From Theristus sp. LFF4_11 (taxonomy: Eukaryota > Nematoda > Chromadorea > Monhysterida > Xyalidae): a stretch of DNA of 64,000 nucleotides. A model generated the notes under the pieces. The model made no database searches and was not told where the DNA came from. It saw only the letters and a program-made list of their open reading frames with translations. Below are positions 13,201 through 31,381 of the stretch, piece after piece. Each line of letters opens with the position of its first letter. Position 1 is the first letter of the stretch. The position numbers and the translations under genes are program-made. The stretch covers positions 1 to 64,000 of the forward strand of contig JASANC010002061.1 of NCBI GenBank assembly GCA_030248135.1, read 5' to 3'.

Positions 13201-16200
13201 GTTGTGTCAGGTGCTTACTCAAATTTTACAATTGTTAAACCATATTCTCGGTGCAAAGTAAAAATGAAAAAATCTTGAGTTTTTCTTCGTCATAAGAAAA
13301 CAATGTTATGGAGGGGTCAAAAACTTATCAGCGCGTTTGTTCTAAATAGACGACACACACGTATCAAATTAAAAAACAAGTCCTTCAACCGACGAAATAA
13401 ATTCAACAATCATATTTAAGATCGGCTTTTTCAGAATACCGACCCCCCTTAGACACTGTTTTTCAAAAGTTTTCAAATTTTGAAAAAAATTAACACCAAT
13501 CGAACCGTCTCGATACGCTGAGTTCGAAAATCGCATTTGTTTTTTGATTTGATTTATTTTTATGTTTAAAAAAGAGGAAAAACCGTTTTTTCGAGGGATC
13601 TTTAGAAAAATGGCTTTAACTCGCCTCTGAGTTAAGCTATTAACAAAATTCAAAAACCAATCGATTTCGCTTGTGCCCACGCACATTTTTATGTTAACAT
13701 TATTTTACAAAAAAATGTTGTTTTATGTTTGAAATTTAAAAAAAACTGAAAGAGTTTGTGGTTTTTGCTGTGTTTAGGCACTTTTAAAGGATGCGGAGTA
13801 GGGTTGCTAAGTGATTGTGAAAGCACTTGAAAAATGCTAGAAGTATGCAAAGAATAGAAAAAATCGATTGCGCAATAAAAAGAAACGAAGCATTACAATA
13901 TCGGTCGCCCGCATGCATACAGGGTATTTCCTGGTATGTCGACAAATTGTAGAGCAACGAAGACAAAAATCCAAAAACGGGTATTAGGGCAACTTTTTGC
14001 GCTGAATCCGAAAAAGTGGGTACCGTTGTGAAATTTTGCTACAGTAACTTAAAATTTGCGATTTTTTGGTTTTTTAGCCTTTTTGGATTGTTTCTGGTCT
14101 GTGTGGTGTTATACATGATCTAATCAGGCCAAATTTGGTATGAATCGGCTCCCCTTAATCATGCGAACAATTTCCTTTCCGATACCGCAATTATATTATT
14201 TATACCGTAACCCACAGAGCACGATTTTTACTATTTTTAACCATTTTTTAGGCCTGAAAGTGACATTTTTGATTCCTGTAGTGTTCTAGTTGTTCGAATT
14301 GAATTAAATTTGTATCAGTCAATTACTCTTGGTGAGGCAAACAACTTTCATTCAAATACCGTACCCACCGGTTGACTTCCGTACTCCTTGAAGAATGGTA
14401 TTCTACCAAGTTTTCACCATTTTCAGGCATGAAATTGGCTTTATGGTCTATGCAGTATCATACTTGACCGAATCTAGTCAAATTTAGCATCAATCGACTC
14501 CCCTTAAAGCAAACAACTTTCACTCAGCTACCGTAATCCTTGCTAAAAGTTGCCCTATTACCCGTTTTTAGATTTTTGTCTCCGTTGCTCTACAATTTGT
14601 CGACATACCAGGAAATACCCTGTATGCATGCGGGCGACCGATATTGTAATGCTTCGTTTCTTTTTATTGCGCAATCGATCTTTTCTATTTTTTGCATACT
14701 TCTAGCATTTTTCAAGCGCTTTCACAATCACTTAGCAACCCTACTCCGCATCCTTTAAAAGTGCCTAAACACAGCAAAAACCACAAACTCTTTCAGTTTT
14801 TTTTTAAATTTCAAACATAAAACAACATTTTTTGTATAATAATGTTAACATAAAAATGTGCGTGGGCACAAGCGAAATCGATTGGTTTTTGAATTTTGTT
14901 AATAGCTTAACTCAGAGGCGAGTTAAAGCCATTTTTCTAAAGATCCCTCGAAAAAACGGTTTTTCCTCTTTTTAAACATAAAAATAAATCAAATCAAAAA
15001 ACAAATGCGATTTTCGAACTCAGCGTATCGAGACGGTTCGATTGGTGTTCATTTTTTCAAAATTTAAAAACTTTTGAAAAACAGTGTCTAAGGGGGGTCG
15101 GTATTCTGAAAAAGCCGATCTTAAATATGATTGTTGAATTTATTTCGTCGGTTGAAGGACTTACTTTTTAATTTGATACGTGTGTGTCGTTATTTAGAAC
15201 AAACGCGCTGATAAGTTTTTGACCCCTCCATAACATTGTTTTCTTATGACGAAGAAAAACTCAAGATTTTTCATTTTTACTTTGCACCGAGAATATGGTT
15301 TAACAATTGTAAAATTTGAGTAAGCACCTGACACAACATCCGCAATGGTTTATTTTTTTATTGTGATCGTGTGTGGTGATTATTTTGTTTTCATCGCGAC
15401 GAACTGGAGCTTCAAAACAGGAGCTTTTTCAGTCTGAGTAAAAAATGGCTCCTTTGAAAAACATTGAAAACTCGAAACTGCTGTTGATGCACCGTATGTT
15501 TTCTTTTCTTTAATGGTTTCTAGACCAGTTTTACACGGTGAATTACGTGGTGTCAAAAGTTTGTGGTTAAAATCCTTGTTTGAGGCTTTTACACACGGAA
15601 AAACAAAAAAAATTCAAGTTCAAAAACCTTATTTGTTCAGAATTTTGTTTTGTACCAAGAACATAATTTGTTATTTGCAAAAAATAAATAAATCACGTGA
15701 AAGTCCATTCAAAATGCTACATTTTTCACCTTGGTCACTATGGATGATTTTGCCATCGAGTACGTATAAAAAGGGAATTACTTTGGTCTGAGCAAAAAAT
15801 CGTACTTATTCGGATAATTTTGTAACTCAAATATCTAAAATATATACCTCTGAATTTTTTTTAATTTACAAGTTTCTAGACCATTTTTTTGCGGCGAAAA
15901 TGATGCTGTAAAATTTGGAACGGTCAATTTAAACCCTGAGCTTTTAAAGGCAAAAAAGTGAAAAAATTGAAAAATTAAAAAACTCAATTTTTGCAGTTTT
16001 TTGTTTGTACCAAGTTTTTGGTTTGGTTTTTGACAACAATAATATTATCATGTAAAAGAGTAGCAAAAATAGTACAACTTTTGTTTCGATCACTTTTTTC
16101 TATTTTACTTTTTGAGTTTGTAAAATTAGCATTTTTTATAAATTGGGGAAAATACCAACTTTTTTCGACTTGGCCTACTTCGCAAGCCTGTAGAAAACGT

Positions 16201-18668
16201 TGGGGTTGATTTTTTTTCAAAAACGGGCCGGAACTTTCATATTGGGACGTAACGGCACCTTTGTGCCAAAAATGAGCGAAATCGATTTTTTGCGAGGGGC
16301 AAAAATGTACCCACTTATAGCGGACGGTCTCTTAACCCCCCCCCCAAAATTAACCCCCCCAAAAAAAAATAAACCCCCACCCCCTCGACAAGTTTCCAAA
16401 TAATCCCCCCCCAAAATAATCCCCCATGGGGGATTATTGGAAACCTGTTTGAAACACATACTCAGCGAATTCAGTGGCTGGTTGCAGTGAAAATGATGAA
16501 ATTGTGCTACCAAAGGCCCCAAATGGATGAGTTAATGGTAATTTCATTATAAAAGGCTGTTGTAAAAGGAAATTTCTATGTAGAGTAGAAGTTTCTGCGA
16601 CTTCCTTCCTGCCATGGAAGGTATTTTTGCCATTTTGCCCACCCCTAAAAATGGTTTCCAAATAAACCTTCCCCCCCCCAAAATAAACCCCCCCCCCCAA
16701 AAATAAACCCCCACCCCCAGAAGTCGCTGAAGAAATAAACCCCCATGGGGGTTTATTAGAGGTAATACGGTATATGTTTGAATTTAAGTTATTTAGCTGT
16801 TTTTACTTTTAAAGTGGTTTTGCAACGTTTTTGTTGATGTGAAACGGTCAAAACCATGCATATGCTTCAAGTAGCGAGAGAGTGGCGATTTATTGGACTG
16901 GAGAACAACGAACATTACAGAGAAAAGATCACATTATATAGCAGAATCACACATAATTACAGCTAGATAATTATATTGATATGATCAACTGAAGAAAATA
17001 GCTAAATTTTGTGTTTTCCTTTGCTTTTTTTAATAAAGATCAAATTCAAACTCTCCGTTGTTTTATACAAACATTTTATATAAAAAGGCTAAATTTGAGC
17101 CTTGGAAAGCATCAGAGAAAAAATGAATGCAAAATTTGAAAATCCCGAAGTTTTTTACCCTAGGAAATGTTTTTATCTTAACAGTCAATTTTTTAATAAC
17201 ACTGAAATTCAACACACATTTTATGAAATGGCCGAAAAGGGGGTATAGAAGAATAACACCTCCTTCCGAATCGGCATAATTCGCGTATGAAGAACATCAT
17301 CATGAAAAAATTTTGCATGCAGCAAGCATACAGCACAACTGTGGATTATCTACCTGTGTGCGGCAGAAAAATTCTCAGCTGCCTCTAAGTTCACAGGGGG
17401 GGGGAGTTTGGTGGAATTTTAGCGCGATCGACGAATGATCCATATTATGCAGGCATCGATATTATGCTGTCCGCTTCGCTCGCGAATGGGCATGATAATT
17501 CTGGTTTTCTAATGTTTTCTTTAAATGGCAGAACCGTTGTTGCATGAGCTCTTACTTTGTCTGTTTGTTAAATGCATGACTGAATTGGATTGGAACACGG
17601 AACACGGTTAGAAAGCAAGAAGTTTGTGTTGTGTTTACCGCGTTCCATGCTGCCTGCAGAAATACAGGGTGCCATCAGAGCGAGTGCACCCAGACGTGGC
17701 ACGCAGAATGAAACAACAGGCACAACAAGCACACGAGAAACAGGAGGCGGCTCAACTAAAAAACACAACCGCGGTGCAAGGTGCTGAGAAGAATACAACC
17801 GAAACAATAGAACTGAAAGTGGCCTCCGTGGGAGCGGACGGCAACGAAACGGTTTCTGTGACAACGATGGTCGTCATTGAAACAACGGAATCGCCGATAA
17901 ATGAGACTTGGGAGAATGAACTGAAACGCAAACGACAACAACAGCTGCAACAAGTAATGCTGCCTGTGTGTTGGTGCTCGTGGTGCATGTGCCGTCCATT
18001 GTTCCTTATTTTATGTTCTCTTCTCCTTATTCTGTTCTAGACTGTTTGTTAGTCCTTTCACCTGTCGCTGTAGTCTGTGCGCGTACGTAATTATCCTGTA
18101 CCCACACGAGCTTCCAACGATGGTAAACACAGTTTGCAAGTTGCGGTAGTGTAGCACTTGCATCGTGTAGATATTGGTTGATTTTGGTGTTTTTATTTTG
18201 GTATTTATCCTGTTTTTTGATAATTTACGAAACGAGACATTTTCCACTTAAACGAGTCGAGCGACAACCATATGACTCTGGAAACTCGAAAAAGCAATAT
18301 TAACCGGCGAGGGTTAATGCAGAACTGTTGATTTGATTTGTTTGGTCTTTTGGGTGTTGGGAAACGTGTTCGCACATTTTTCTATTGGTGAGACAATTGT
18401 GTCATTTGGAATTGCGACCACGTGTTTTTAGTTGGCTAGATGTGTGCATCAGGTTGAGTGCATGGTGGCAACGTTGATCATTACATGTTTGTTTCAGACG
18501 GCAGACCAACAGCCGCCTCAGCCGGACGTCGCTCAACATGGACAACGCCCTTCCGTGCCCGACAACGTCAAGCCTCCGTCGCCACAAATCACCGATCCGC
18601 CAGAGTCGGTGTTCCAAAAACTGAAACCATCGAAAACTCGCTACACCATATTGAAGGACGAACTATGA
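4222..18668 (+). CDS. ERP44: ERp44, ER thioredoxin-family retention chaperone (5' exon not found)
   Basis: ERp44 holds client proteins and ER oxidases in the early secretory pathway through a mixed disulfide and returns them by KDEL receptors. Fourteen exons join in phase: 4222-4291, 4428-4525, 4610-4661, 5028-5112, 5213-5324, 9377-9492, 9567-9624, 9703-9752, 9952-10012, 10079-10190, 10357-10498, 10618-10747, 17660-17953, 18498-18668. The first thioredoxin domain has the ERp44-type active site FYADWCRFSQM; later come HISKYPTLKLFRN, LVREITFEN, AIDSFRHMY and LHSGKLHREFHHGPDP. The protein ends KDEL. The signal-peptide exon is not visible. The exon at 17660-17953 adds 98 residues absent from the human protein, with four N-glycosylation sequons, before the conserved SVFQKL tail. 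The introns at 5325-9376 and 10748-17659 are filled with transposons. AATAAA stands at 18677, nine bases after the stop. Confidence 0.95.
5441..6235 (+). mobile_element. Non-autonomous hAT family C, copy C1
   Basis: It starts TAGAGTTGGT, ends CCAACCCTA, and is flanked by agcgtgag on both sides (5433-5440, 6236-6243). The length is 795 bp. Subterminal zones are runs of AAACCGGTTTT. It lies in the ERp44 intron 5325-9376. Copy C2 at 7086-7880 has exactly the same length in reverse orientation. Short frames inside (for example 5801-5995, matched at 7331-7525) are the same in both copies but show no known domain, so I do not call genes. Confidence 0.93.
6736..7905 (+). mobile_element. tRNA-derived SINE, split by hAT copy C2
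   Basis: Bases 6742-6811 form a tRNA-like head: CCTCCGT pairs with ACGGAGG, an A box TGGCTCGGTGG lies at 6748-6758 and a B box GGTTCGATCCC at 6792-6802, the pol III internal promoter. The anticodon arm has a non-standard loop and the T stem is imperfect, so this is a SINE head rather than a working tRNA gene. About 270 bases of unrelated body follow to 7077. After the inserted element C2 (7086-7880) the SINE resumes and ends in an A-rich tail near 7905. The matching position in D2 (about 59700) has no insertion. Confidence 0.75.
7086..7880 (-). mobile_element. Non-autonomous hAT family C, copy C2
   Basis: It reads TAGGGTTGGC to CCAACTCTA with ggcgtgct duplicated at 7078-7085 and 7881-7888. 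It is an inverted, near-identical partner of C1 and also 795 bp long. It sits inside the SINE, which sits inside D1, which sits in an ERp44 intron, making four levels of nesting. Confidence 0.93.
8862..9376. other. Remainder of ERp44 intron
   Basis: Intronic sequence with A/T runs and AAAACCG-type blocks, possibly another decayed element (about 8950-9320). No gene. The acceptor TTTTCAG precedes the exon at 9377. Confidence 0.4.
11230..12105. repeat. Decayed inverted-repeat element in ERp44 intron
   Basis: The stretch near 11235-11330 (with GAAACTTGGCTTGACAACTA) returns inverted at about 12035-12105 (TAGTTGTCAAGCCAAGTTTC). The interior shows no coding potential. It is probably a foldback or MITE remnant. 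The ends are too worn to define a target duplication. Confidence 0.5.
12197..16331. mobile_element. TTAA-flanked 4.1-kb palindromic element with about 1.8-kb arms
   Basis: Both ends read GAGACCGTCCGCTATAAGTG (inverted at the right) and abut TTAA (12193-12196, 16332-16335), the piggyBac target. The arms 12197-about 13998 and about 14543-16331 are inverted copies with scattered differences and occasional indels; the same short frames appear mirrored in both. A spacer of about 545 bases separates them. No transposase was seen. The flanking sequence (a hairpin around 16422-16440, CTCTAATAAACCCCC near 16740 and its broken partner near 12180) suggests insertion into an older G/C-run element. Confidence 0.8.
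13999..14542. repeat. Three diverged tandem units in the palindrome spacer
   Basis: Three segments of roughly 180-190 bases share an order of motifs: a stretch near 'cattttt...tggt', a 'tagtcaaattt'-type block, then 'actccccttaa' and 'acaactttcactcagctaccgtaat'-like blocks. Similarity is visible but low. There is no coding potential. Confidence 0.45.
16340..16790. repeat. Poly-C/AATAAACCCCC element remnant flanking the palindrome
   Basis: Runs of C with AATAAACCCCC blocks and two perfect hairpins around CCCCATGGGG. The terminal motif CTCTAATAAACCCCC recurs, broken, on the left side of the palindrome near 12180. It probably represents the host element into which the TTAA palindrome jumped. 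Confidence 0.4.
16865..16989 (+). repeat. Solo copy of the TRIM terminal repeat
   Basis: It begins CTTCAAGTAGCGAGAGAG and ends near GATCAAC, matching the 139-bp direct repeats at 60747-60885 and 61569-61707 with differences, especially in the last third. It has no partner nearby, so it looks like a solo LTR. Confidence 0.65.
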
Positions 18669-20505
18669 GTAACGACAATAAAATGTCGCTTTTGGAAATT
18701 GTTTTTTTTTGTTTCAAAAAATATAGGTACAGTGTATAGATTTGCATTCGACTGGACTTATCTTGTTTGTTTGCCTATTTGCCTCTCTGTGTTTCCGTTT
18801 CTGCTGTTTTCTGGTTGTTTTTGGAAACCGATAGCATGTTTTTTGTTTCGGATTTTCGAGTTTTCTGTCGGTTTTGATGTTCCGAGTTTTCTGTCGGTGG
18901 TAATCTCCGTTGTTTTTGTTCTTCGTTATTCATTGGTTGGGATTCTGTATTTTTTGTTTATTTTCATATTCTTCGGTATCTGATAAGGTGAGTAAAACAC
19001 GTTTGGTATCTAATATTATCGTGCTTTTCAGCGACTCAATTTGAATGGTTTTGTGCACGATACGAACAATAGTTTTTTACTGAAAACAGCAACGCTGGGC
19101 TGCGTTATTCAACCAGTGATATGGCAAACTGTTCTACTGTGCTTTCAAACATGTCCCACATTGTTACACACTTCTATCGTTTTTCGGGGCATCTTTTGTC
19201 AGAACTTTATTGGTTTTTATACTTTATCTTTACACAAGTAACAGAATTTAGCGACACCCGATCAGCGAACACTTCTGATGGCTTACCGAAACTGCTTGGT
19301 TCAGCTGAAATTTCGGTGGCAATCCGGTTTCACTGTCCAAGTCCGATCTGAGACATGACATTTGGGTTTGAATGAATGAACCCAAACCCATTTTAACTTT
19401 TTTGCCCATGTTTTTTGCAGCACGTTATGCGCCATAATATACCATAATGCTAACAATCAAAGCAGGATAAGAACTGTGTAGTTTGTCTTTGTCAAGTTCT
19501 GGTGGTTTTGAACCAACCAGAACCGAGTTTTTTCATTCAGTAGAATCATAGTTTTAACGTTTCGAACATCTAAAATATCTAAACGGTTTGTTGGGAAAGG
19601 CAAGCACCACAAACCCATTGTTTATATTCTGTGTTTCAAGTCGCCAACATGCCTTAGTGCGTTTTGTGAATATATATTTGATCAATTTTACTGTAAATGG
19701 GTGATAAATTTAATGTTTTGTATTGCTTGTTATCGTGGGTTTTGCATTTTCGTCTCGTTTGTCTTTTTCTTTTTTTGAGAACGTTTTGTTTTTGTTGGGT
19801 GGGAAGAGGAGAGGATTGCTTTTGCGTGTGTGGGTTGTGTGCGACAAACACTGTGAATTTGTTATCGAAAATTTAAAAAAATGTGTTCACACGATTTTTG
19901 CGGTCGTTTGTCTCATTCAAAAATTGACTGTGTTTTTCATTCGTGCTTTGTGATATGATATTGTTCAAATGTTTTTTTGTGAAGATAACATAAAGACTCA
20001 AATTTAAGTTGGATGGGAACAGACTGTGACTTGAATATGAAGTTTGAGTAGTCGGGGCCCTGGGGTTACAGTTAAAAACAAAGAAACGTGTTGAATGTAT
20101 TTTCTTATAAAATGCGCTGCGTCTGCGTGCATATTGACCAATCAACCTTTGGCACGCGCATGTTTATTTTCATGTGTTTTCATTTCCACTTTGCTGTGTC
20201 GGGTGTGGTGTAGTCTGTTTTTGTGTCATTTTTTGAGCACACGCAGAAACATGGCAAAAATTACCGTTTTAAAACATCTGGAAACGTGGAAAAATCGCCA
20301 ACAACAGGGGTTGGCAGGATCACGCGAAGAAATGCTGCAATTTTTGCATTGGTTTTCACAAAAAAACATTTGCAGATGGTTTCGCATGAAATATAAAAAG
20401 TTCGCTGTTGTGTTTGCGGTTTCGCCAGTAGGTACGCAGGCATAATTGCACCGTGTGCCTTGGCTCCTCAATGTGACGGACACCAGACAGACCTTCCCAA
20501 AACGT
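18669..20505. other. Intergenic region ERp44 / serine racemase
   Basis: Tail-to-tail interval between the ERp44 stop and the serine racemase stop. T-rich, without a credible exon on either strand; the short frames here are low-complexity. Confidence 0.5.
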
Positions 20506-22224
20506 TCATGAAAATGGCAAATTGTCAATGTCGACATTGCCGCCGCACAGGATGATTGCGACGTTGTCACCATGGATGAGTGACCTGCACCGAGGCTGCA
20601 GTGCTGCCGCCAAGCCGGTGCCTGAGCTCGTCTCAACCACCAACTGAAACCGTGCGCACATTGTCGTTTTGAGCTGTTCACCACCAACTATAAAAGTAGT
20701 TTTTATGCAACCTTCAACCGTTGCCAAATCAACCTCATGGCCGCTATAATCTCGTCGTCGTTCTGAAATTCACGGTTTCATCTCTGACAATAGAAAAACG
20801 TGACCTGGTGATTGAGTGAATGTCTGCAAACTGTTGGCTGACCACGGTGAGCACGTGGCGTTGCGCGTCTTGCAGGAGCGTGTCAAAGCAGCGTGCGCCC
20901 AGGTTGCCAACGCGCATGCCGTCTGCCACGGTGGCCAGCGTGTCCGGCGGTTCCGGCCACAGGCGACGTCCAGCAGCAAAGCTCTCTGCGATCCGCTTGC
21001 CCTCCGGCTCAACGCAGAACACTGCAAGCGTGCAACAACAGATCACTCATTCACACTTTCATGATGCTTCTCATCTGTCATCAGTGCAACTCTGAGCCGC
21101 TTTGCGTGTCTTGTGTGCGTTATGTGGACAGTCATGTCACTCTATGAAACCTGGCTGGCAGACCTTTACAGTTTGGCTGCATGGCACGAACGCACGTTGC
21201 GATGCCACTCGCCATGCCACCACCGCCAGTTGGCACCAACACTGCGTCCAATGGCACAGCACACTGTTCTAGTAATTCCATTGCCATTGTGCCCTGAGAA
21301 CGTTTGAATACTACTTGTTACATACGCCACAGTGATCGAAAACGTTGTGAAAACGCTATGCTATGATAGCAACCTGGCCTGCCATGACGTCATAGTTGTC
21401 GTGTGCATGCACCAGCGTCGCACCAGTGCGCTCAATCACCGATGCACATGTTGCTTGTCTGTTGGTCAGAGCAAATGCATGTCAAATCTTGGCAGCATGT
21501 TGAAATTGAGTGCAATGCTGCACAGCACCTGGAGGCAAGTGTTGGCTCGCAATGAATCAGCTGCGCCCCATAGGCGCTGATTGCGTCCAACTTTGAGCGT
21601 GCTGCATCCCTGGGCGCCACCACGGTGCACTGAACATTGAACTGTTGTGCTGCGTAAGCCAACGCAGCTCCGTGGTTGCCACTGCTATGTGTGATCTGTG
21701 TTCAAAGGAAAACATGCAAAAAAAACGTTTCATCAAACAAAAGAAATCGCTGAAGATATTGCACTCGGCTGTAACACAACAATGCTGTGCAATCACCCAT
21801 ACGCTGACTGCTGCCTTGCTGGGCTGCAGTGTCACACGTGTGCGCAGTGATTGTTTGCGACAGAGTGCACTAGCACGACGTTATCAGCGCAGTGTGGTTG
21901 GCACTCAGTAGCAACAGTGCTGCTCAGCGAACGTACCACTCCGTTGTCGGCCTTCTTTTCAGCCACCAACCGAGCAACCTGCAACCGCGCAAACACAATT
22001 TGAACGAAGCATCACTCGTCTCAACATGGCTCACAAAAACGAACCGCATTTATTGCTCCGCGTGCCTTGAACGAGCCGGTCTTCTGGAGGTTCTCACATT
22101 TGAAGTGCAACTTGCTGCTGGCCAGCTGGTTCAGCGTTGTCGAGTGCACCACTGGTGTGCGGTGCACGTAGGGCGCGATGCAGCCTGCTGCGTGCTCGAT
22201 GTCACGCATGCTCAATTTGGCCAT
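20506..22224 (-). CDS. SRR: Serine racemase / threonine dehydratase-like PLP enzyme
   Basis: A fold-type II PLP enzyme that interconverts L- and D-serine and can also eliminate water from serine or threonine; cytosolic. Eight exons join in phase: 22224-22045, 21978-21937, 21695-21529, 21458-21374, 21293-21164, 21021-20843, 20762-20712, 20643-20506. This gives about 324 residues, the normal length. The N-terminal region reads RTPVVHSTTLNQL, then KCENLQKTGSFKARGA, where the lysine of SFKARGA forms the PLP Schiff base. HSSGNHGAALAYAA follows (phosphate/asparagine loop), then VLVPTGGGGMASGIA, FCVEPEGKR, ETSSGTGLAAAL and a final ILCGGNVDIDNL. All expected catalytic motifs are present. The start chosen is the ATG at 22224, directly before the conserved domain. 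Serine racemase is favoured over a biosynthetic threonine dehydratase because there is no C-terminal regulatory domain. Confidence 0.93.
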
Positions 22225-22705
22225 GCTCAAACAGTGGCCAATGCTGCTCAACTGGACAGTCAGCGCTGAAAGTGGACACAAAATAATCAGCTCAATGGCA
22301 GAATGAACCGAATAGCTATCCAATTCGCGTTTTCAACTTTCCTGCCACAGTGTCGTGTTTTGTTATGAGTTTATTTTTCATCGAAATTTATATGAAACAA
22401 ACGGTAAATAAAGTCAGATTGTGGGGAATAATAATAGACATAATAACATCATTTTACGTAAAGTGCCGGCAATGTCAACAACTTTTTTTTAAATCATAAA
22501 AACACAGCATGCATTTAACATGATTATACTAATTGGGTGAACAAAATGTGCTTTGTGAAAACGTGAAAAATTAAACAGATCATAGGTGCCGAAAAAGTAT
22601 AAACAACTCCAAAAACATTGTTTTGTTTCATTGGTTGCTCGATTACTGTGCGTGGACGAAAATGTGACCAACCAACGAACCCTGGTTTGTGTCTTCGGAG
22701 AAAAT
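22225..22705. other. Upstream region of serine racemase
   Basis: AT-rich, no exon seen. It should hold the serine racemase promoter on the minus strand and the 3' end of the orphan ORF. Confidence 0.4.
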
Positions 22706-23368
22706 TTATTGATTCGCTGCAGCAAATAAATAAAATATAAAATAGAGCACGGATATTTGAAACCAATTGCAGCAACAAACATAACCGTGGTCAGATATGC
22801 ATTTCAAACGTTCTAACGTGGTAGCAAAATCATCATTGTCAAGCATCAACTGAATCAAAGCACTGGGAGCTGCACAACCAAAAAAAACAAAACTACTGCC
22901 ACTGTTATCGACAATCGCCTCGTCTGTCTCCATCACAATCAAACATACTATGACAGTTTTGAAGTTTACTGAACACCAGACTAGATAAAGCAGCACAGCA
23001 CGTGCTTGCCGCGTGCTTCTTGTGATGCCATAATCAAATGCTACGTTCGCATGAAAACAATTCATCACTGAATAAACTAACGGAAATGGTTCAAAATGCA
23101 CCGAATCAATCGAATTCCAAAACGCTACTGTCTGATTTGAACAACCCTTTTGAACAACGCTACCGCTAATCGTTGGAGATAAAAGCTCTAGTTGTGTATT
23201 TTGAAAGGTCGAATGATGACTAATCCCATGACAAACGGACGGCTTTATAAAGTCAAGCTTGTCTGTAAACGTTTTCGCCAACTGATAAACAACACGAACA
23301 CACTGTGAGCGAGCAACTACTGAAAATGGTAAAGCGAAGTGAGAACAATCAGTGACTTGACCATGCAA
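22706..23368 (-). CDS. Hypothetical protein, single open frame of 220 codons
   Basis: Not recognised. An uninterrupted 220-codon frame is unusual for this AT-rich, stop-dense interval. The middle is mixed-composition, globular-looking sequence; residues about 133-150 (AVLLYLVWCSVNF) and the last 25 (VLYFIFYLFAA) are hydrophobic and could be membrane segments. A good acceptor TTTTCAG lies at residue about 15 and a possible donor near the end, so part may be an exon of a longer gene. It lies 480 bases upstream of serine racemase on the same strand. It could still be fortuitous. Confidence 0.4.
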   Translation of the reverse strand: MHGQVTDCSHFALPFSVVARSQCVRVVYQLAKTFTDKLDFIKPSVCHGISHHSTFQNTQLELLSPTISGSVVQKGCSNQTVAFWNSIDSVHFEPFPLVYSVMNCFHANVAFDYGITRSTRQARAVLLYLVWCSVNFKTVIVCLIVMETDEAIVDNSGSSFVFFGCAAPSALIQLMLDNDDFATTLERLKCISDHGYVCCCNWFQISVLYFIFYLFAAANQ

Positions 23369-24517
23369 GAGTTAAGGACAGCAAATGTGCAACATGCCTT
23401 TCTTAAAGTTCCTTTTCTCAAATTAATGCGAATGAAACAGAACATAATAGAATCATGTTATTATCACCGAAATCATTAGAACAGATCTATCAGAACACTT
23501 TACATTACAAACATTATGAACAGCAAAACAACAAACCCGACAAAGACAACCATTTGAACAACACCACGTAACATGAGCACGGATTCGAAATTTTCATTTC
23601 AAGATTTTAATCACAATTGTACTGATAATCAGACAAAACACACTTGAAAATCTCTTGTGCGCAAGAAAACTGACAAAATGGAAATGGCTGTAATACGAAA
23701 GTCGAACATAAAAACACACTGCAAAACACAAACTGGTGAAATAAAACCAACAATAAAAATAAAAATATGGCAAACATAAACGAATGAATTTCTGAACGAC
23801 ATAAAAAATCGGAATTGAACGACACAAACAAGAACAGGCTGCAAAAAACATGAAGAAAAGAAACAGATCTCACCCTCACACTATTCGTTTCCAACTATTA
23901 TACCGGTTCCTTGTGAAAAAATAATTCGCAAAACTTTAAAAGTTGCCTAATTTGAAATCCGTTCAAAATAAAAAAAAACAGCATTCTAAATGATTTCAGT
24001 TGGATGTGTGATGAGAAAAAAATTGAGAACATAATTAGATCCGAACGAAACGTAAAATTCCGGGAACATAAACTTCGCTTTCGTATGGGTCTGGATAAAT
24101 TTTCAGTTTGATCGTCAAGGAAGATCTATCAAAAGACTGAAAAAAGGGAGATGAGAAATCGTTCAAAGATGATCGTGTCAACACCTAAATCCGGTTTCGC
24201 AGCGGTGTTCACATGTTACCAATGAATGGGTTTCAATGTTTCACGGGACACGGAAAGGTGTTTATGTTGATTTTCGGACATCCTATCGTTACGTGTAACA
24301 TATCGAAAAAACCCTCCAAACAACGAAAAAAAAATTTAAACGCAGCAGCGGAACTGGATTTAGTGCGGTAGATTTGCGATACTCTATATGCCCAGAATTA
24401 TCTTTCTTCATACGAATAATACAGAGAAAAAATACAGCACTTACACAGAAAAAACTATCGACAAGAATGTAAAACAACTGAAAAAACTGATTGAATGCTA
24501 TGACGTGTTTGTTGTGC
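23369..24517. other. Intergenic, low-complexity
   Basis: A-rich sequence with T-rich frames on the minus strand (23594-23894) that encode Phe/Cys/Ser-rich low-complexity strings. No supported gene. Confidence 0.45.

Positions 24518-31381
<6,864 letters not shown>

Noticed and set aside
16217..16700. Gly-rich minus-strand frames near the G/C runs
   Set aside because: They encode only poly-G-derived GGG strings from transposon ends.
19654..19953. Low-complexity frames in the ERp44 3' region
   Set aside because: Lys/Asn-rich on one strand and Phe/Leu/Val-rich on the other, as expected from T-rich sequence; no splice context.
20226..20687. 153-codon minus-strand frame as a gene
   Set aside because: It overlaps the last serine racemase exon in a different frame; the conserved ETSSGTGLAAAL frame is the real one.
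23594..23894. Three overlapping minus-strand Phe/Cys-rich frames
   Set aside because: All three frames are open because the sequence is T-rich on that strand; low complexity, no domain.
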